Source: Pirellulaceae bacterium (GTDB lineage: Bacteria; Planctomycetota; Planctomycetia; Pirellulales; Pirellulaceae). Taken from it: a DNA stretch of 38,107 nucleotides. The notes beneath the pieces were generated by a model. The model saw nothing but the letters and a program-made list of their open reading frames with translations, was not told where the DNA came from and ran no database searches. Shown here piece after piece: positions 36,701-38,107 of this stretch (positions are counted from its first letter, which is position 1; every line of letters starts with the position of its first letter). The stretch is taken from NCBI GenBank assembly GCA_030681235.1, contig JAUXWY010000026.1, forward strand, positions 1-38,107, in the 5' to 3' direction. Both the position numbers and the translations under genes were made by a program.

Positions 36701-36830
36701 TTTTGGTGACTTGAATGATGCGGACTCGTTGGTCTCGCAGGCTCGCGCCGATGATCGTCACTACGAGATGTTGGCCGAATTGAACTTGAAGTCCCGCACG
36801 ACGTATTTGGCCAAAATCCGCAACCGATAG
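33690..36830 (+). CDS. actB: ACIII subunit ActB, iron-sulfur/molybdopterin-like protein
   Basis: A 1046-residue fusion of a molybdopterin-oxidoreductase-like domain and a ferredoxin-like domain. A Tat signal (DRRQFMRLMSVSMALAG, about 48-64) sends it out folded. The large domain (about 75-690) keeps the DMSO-reductase fold but shows no obvious cofactor-ligand residue. The C-terminal region, from about residue 790, holds four cysteine groups: NACLGCGSCTMACQ, CMHCETAPCEQVCPV, CIGTRYCANNCPF and CTYCVQ with CQQACPTKAI. These suit three 4Fe-4S clusters and one 3Fe-4S cluster. ATG 33690 overlaps the end of actA by 13 bases, indicating translational coupling; a TTG at 33681 is in frame but less likely. 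Confidence 0.92.
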   Translation: MSPINENYWQNFATAEPTPREDRSDVLTSTEGVPSTTASGSRDIPDRRQFMRLMSVSMALAGAAGSGCRRWPVEEILPHSARPEGFLPGVPQWYASTVELDGVATGVLVKSFDGRPIKIDGNPDHPLSLGASTTWMQASVLDLYDPERSRFVYERIVKPQRSDSVETIPAAARSQSRTWAQFESVAKPLIARIKAKDGDGLAFLTQPTSSPTVQRLRRELQESLPRSRWFSYQPLHHDHEYAGSQSAFGQVLRPQYRFRQARRIVALDADPLGLHPASLLWGRDWSSGRASLKSDSMNRLYVAEPSFSITGAVADQRLIVPSSRVGLCAGYLAHALGKLNEAPSGLSDEETLWLDDMLNDLRQHIGECLVVTGPGQPSDVQHLVWSINEALQSFGRTIELSAEPLANPKSQVESIRELSNLLQGNSLDTLVILGGNPAFDGPNDARLDLTSNESRRLTTIHLSLYNNETSRQCTWSLPAAHFLEAWGDGRAWDGAYSVQQPLILPLHGGRSEIELLQLFQGVALEGRAAVQQTFQTQVVDGDWETTLRDGVNRQSKYPLLTAPQVKPATWTSQKNPSLWEVQWVADRKIWDGRFANNAWLQELPDPLTKLTWDNAALISKMDADSMGVRNGDMIEIQFVGSNAAQGQPGVKSGQAGLLQIAVMVMPGQARGCLTIPLGYGRTFGGQIGANVGFNAYEFRSTETSYSAAVTSVRPIGKRYDLATSMETELEPSVADFALENRLGKKGRPGLLIRETLLTEYERDHHAVHGSVHAVHSAPLYDLPHRFDTPHKWGMTIDLNACLGCGSCTMACQAENNIPVVGKANVRNNREMNWLRIDRYFKGSVHDPDVVHVPVTCMHCETAPCEQVCPVAATVHDTEGLNVMVYNRCIGTRYCANNCPFKVRRFNYFDYHATNPRQPAKPWLAIPDQQTTSEVPALKQLMFNPDVSVRMRGVMEKCTYCVQRIVDTRIQAKNEYLAGQREREVVLDGEMQTACQQACPTKAIRFGDLNDADSLVSQARADDRHYEMLAELNLKSRTTYLAKIRNR

Positions 36831-36854
36831 CCCCGAAGATGAGTGAGATCGACC

Positions 36855-38107
36855 ATGGCAACGGTGATCACGACCACCACAACCGCAACATCGCGTGGCG
36901 ACGTGCAAGCATACGACCCGCGGGAACGAGCACCCTTGGTGCTAGACGACCATGATTTTCGTTCAGTGACGGAGTTGGTGACGGATATCAATCTGCGTAA
37001 GACACCGCCAATGTGGTATGTGGCTTTTGCGTTTTCTTTATCGTTGTTGTCGTTGTTCGTAGTTACGATAACCTATCTGTTATTGACGGGCGTAGGTGTT
37101 TGGGGCAACAACAACACGGTTAGTTGGGGTTTTCCAATCGTCAACTTCGTGTTTTGGGTCGGTATTGGACATGCCGGCACCTTGATCTCGGCGATTCTGT
37201 TCTTGTTGCGTCAAAATTGGCGAACGGGGATCAATCGATTTGCCGAAGCGATGACCATTTTTGCGGTGTGTTGTGCGGGCGTATTTCCAGGCATCCACGT
37301 GGGGCGCATGTGGTTGGCATTGTGGTTGGCTCCTTACCCGTCGGAATTGGCGATGTGGCCCAACGCGCGAAGTCCGCTGTTTTGGGACGTCTTCGCCGTC
37401 GGAACCTACGCGACGGTATCGTTGTTGTTTTGGTACATGGGCATGGTGCCGGACTTGGCGACCCTGCGGGACCGCGCGAAGGGGCGTTGGGCCCAAGCAC
37501 TTTATGGTTTCTTTTCATTGGGTTGGAATGGCTCGAGTCGGCACTGGTTGCGATTCGAAAAAGCCTACTTGTTGCTGGCGGCTTTGGCGACTCCGTTGGT
37601 GTTGAGTGTTCACAGTGTGGTGTCGTTCGACTTTGCGACATCGCAGCTCCCAGGTTGGCACACGACCATCTTTCCACCGTACTTCGTCGCGGGAGCGGTG
37701 TTCGGTGGATTTGCAATGGTTTTGGTGCTGGCGATTCCGTCTCGCGAATGGTTCGGGTTGGAAGCCGTGATCACGCAGCGGCATATCGAAAACATGGCCA
37801 AGGTGATGCTTGGCACAGGGTGGATTGTGGCGTACGCCTACGCGGTCGAGTTCTTTACGGCGGACTATAGCAAACATCACTACGAACAATTTGTATTTTT
37901 GAATCGACCCTTCGGTCCGTATTGGTGGGCATTTTGGATCATGGTGTCATGCAATGTCATTGTACCACAGTTCTTGTGGTTCTCCGCGGTGCGGCGGCGA
38001 GTTTGGTGGGTCTTCGCGATTGCGATCTTGGTCAATGTTGGGATGTGGTTCGAACGTTTTGTGATCGTGGTGACGTCGCTGCAACGAGACTTTTTGCCCT
38101 CGAGTTG
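36855..38107 (+). CDS. actC: ACIII subunit ActC, NrfD-like membrane protein, cut by the window end
   Basis: 417 residues are visible and the frame is still open at base 38107. It is an NrfD/PsrC-type polytopic membrane protein with eight or more segments visible. Family sequence includes [39 protein letters not shown], the membrane His residues in GHAG and IHVGR, and [19 protein letters not shown]. In ACIII, ActC binds menaquinol on the periplasmic side and passes electrons to ActB and ActA. ATG 36855 lies 24 bases after the actB stop. The rest of the operon (actD, actE, actF and probably a terminal oxidase) is expected beyond the window. Confidence 0.92.
   Translation, partial: MATVITTTTTATSRGDVQAYDPRERAPLVLDDHDFRSVTELVTDINLRKTPPMWYVAFAFSLSLLSLFVVTITYLLLTGVGVWGNNNTVSWGFPIVNFVFWVGIGHAGTLISAILFLLRQNWRTGINRFAEAMTIFAVCCAGVFPGIHVGRMWLALWLAPYPSELAMWPNARSPLFWDVFAVGTYATVSLLFWYMGMVPDLATLRDRAKGRWAQALYGFFSLGWNGSSRHWLRFEKAYLLLAALATPLVLSVHSVVSFDFATSQLPGWHTTIFPPYFVAGAVFGGFAMVLVLAIPSREWFGLEAVITQRHIENMAKVMLGTGWIVAYAYAVEFFTADYSKHHYEQFVFLNRPFGPYWWAFWIMVSCNVIVPQFLWFSAVRRRVWWVFAIAILVNVGMWFERFVIVVTSLQRDFLPSS

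Overview
The window is about 38 kb of a bacterial chromosome, almost certainly from a planctomycete of the Pirellulales (Rhodopirellula-like) type. The evidence is inferential: moderate GC, widely spaced genes, Tat-exported Gfo/Idh/MocA oxidoreductases, secreted ceramidase- and esterase-like enzymes, a DUF6268-like outer-membrane protein, a planctomycete-style heme protein, and an alternative complex III (ACIII) operon. No rRNA or other species marker is present.

Layout. Positions 1-2016 hold the 3' part of a catalase-peroxidase (katG) with a strong terminator. Positions 2035-3535 hold a possible 42-aa protein with its own terminator, then a dense array of eleven tRNA-like genes (Phe, Ala, Pro, Ile, Lys, Thr, Asn, Gln, Gln-like, His, Leu-anticodon). 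None encodes CCA, and several have shortened or mispaired arms. The array contains one heptanucleotide repeat and is followed by another. From 3652 to 8092 a TauE/SafE permease converges on a three-gene minus-strand operon: a UPF0261 (Tm-1 N-domain-like) protein, a PF09370 TIM-barrel protein and an FMN-dependent alpha-hydroxy-acid dehydrogenase. Repeated hairpins lie between these cistrons. From 8282 to 13312 come an inverted-repeat element, an outer-membrane-type protein, a ClbS/DfsB-like protein, a Tat-exported flavin amine oxidase and a GAF-GGDEF diguanylate cyclase.

Positions 13833-24520 carry rarA, whose stop codon lies inside a 9-bp tandem repeat, and a class I amidotransferase-like protein that has lost its nucleophilic cysteine. 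An orphan SPPY DNA methyltransferase, a Gfo/Idh/MocA protein, a nucleoside-type MFS permease, a DUF3754 protein, a membrane monoheme protein and a sulfotransferase follow. Positions 24535-30780 carry two inverted-repeat elements built of 15-nt units, a ceramidase-esterase fusion, an FmdB zinc ribbon, AhpD, a GxxExxY nuclease-fold protein and a secreted bleomycin-hydrolase-like peptidase. Positions 30854-38107 hold a heme-binding cytochrome divergent from the ACIII operon: a membrane cytochrome c, actA, actB and actC, the last running off the window.

How the genes work together. KatG and AhpD fit peroxide defence. The ACIII genes form a quinol-oxidising respiratory complex that passes electrons to cytochrome c. 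The Tm-1-like pair plus the flavoenzyme look like an uncharacterised metabolic operon. The least explained parts are the aberrant tRNA array, the Cys-less amidotransferase, the split Tm-1 operon and the families of small structured repeats between genes.
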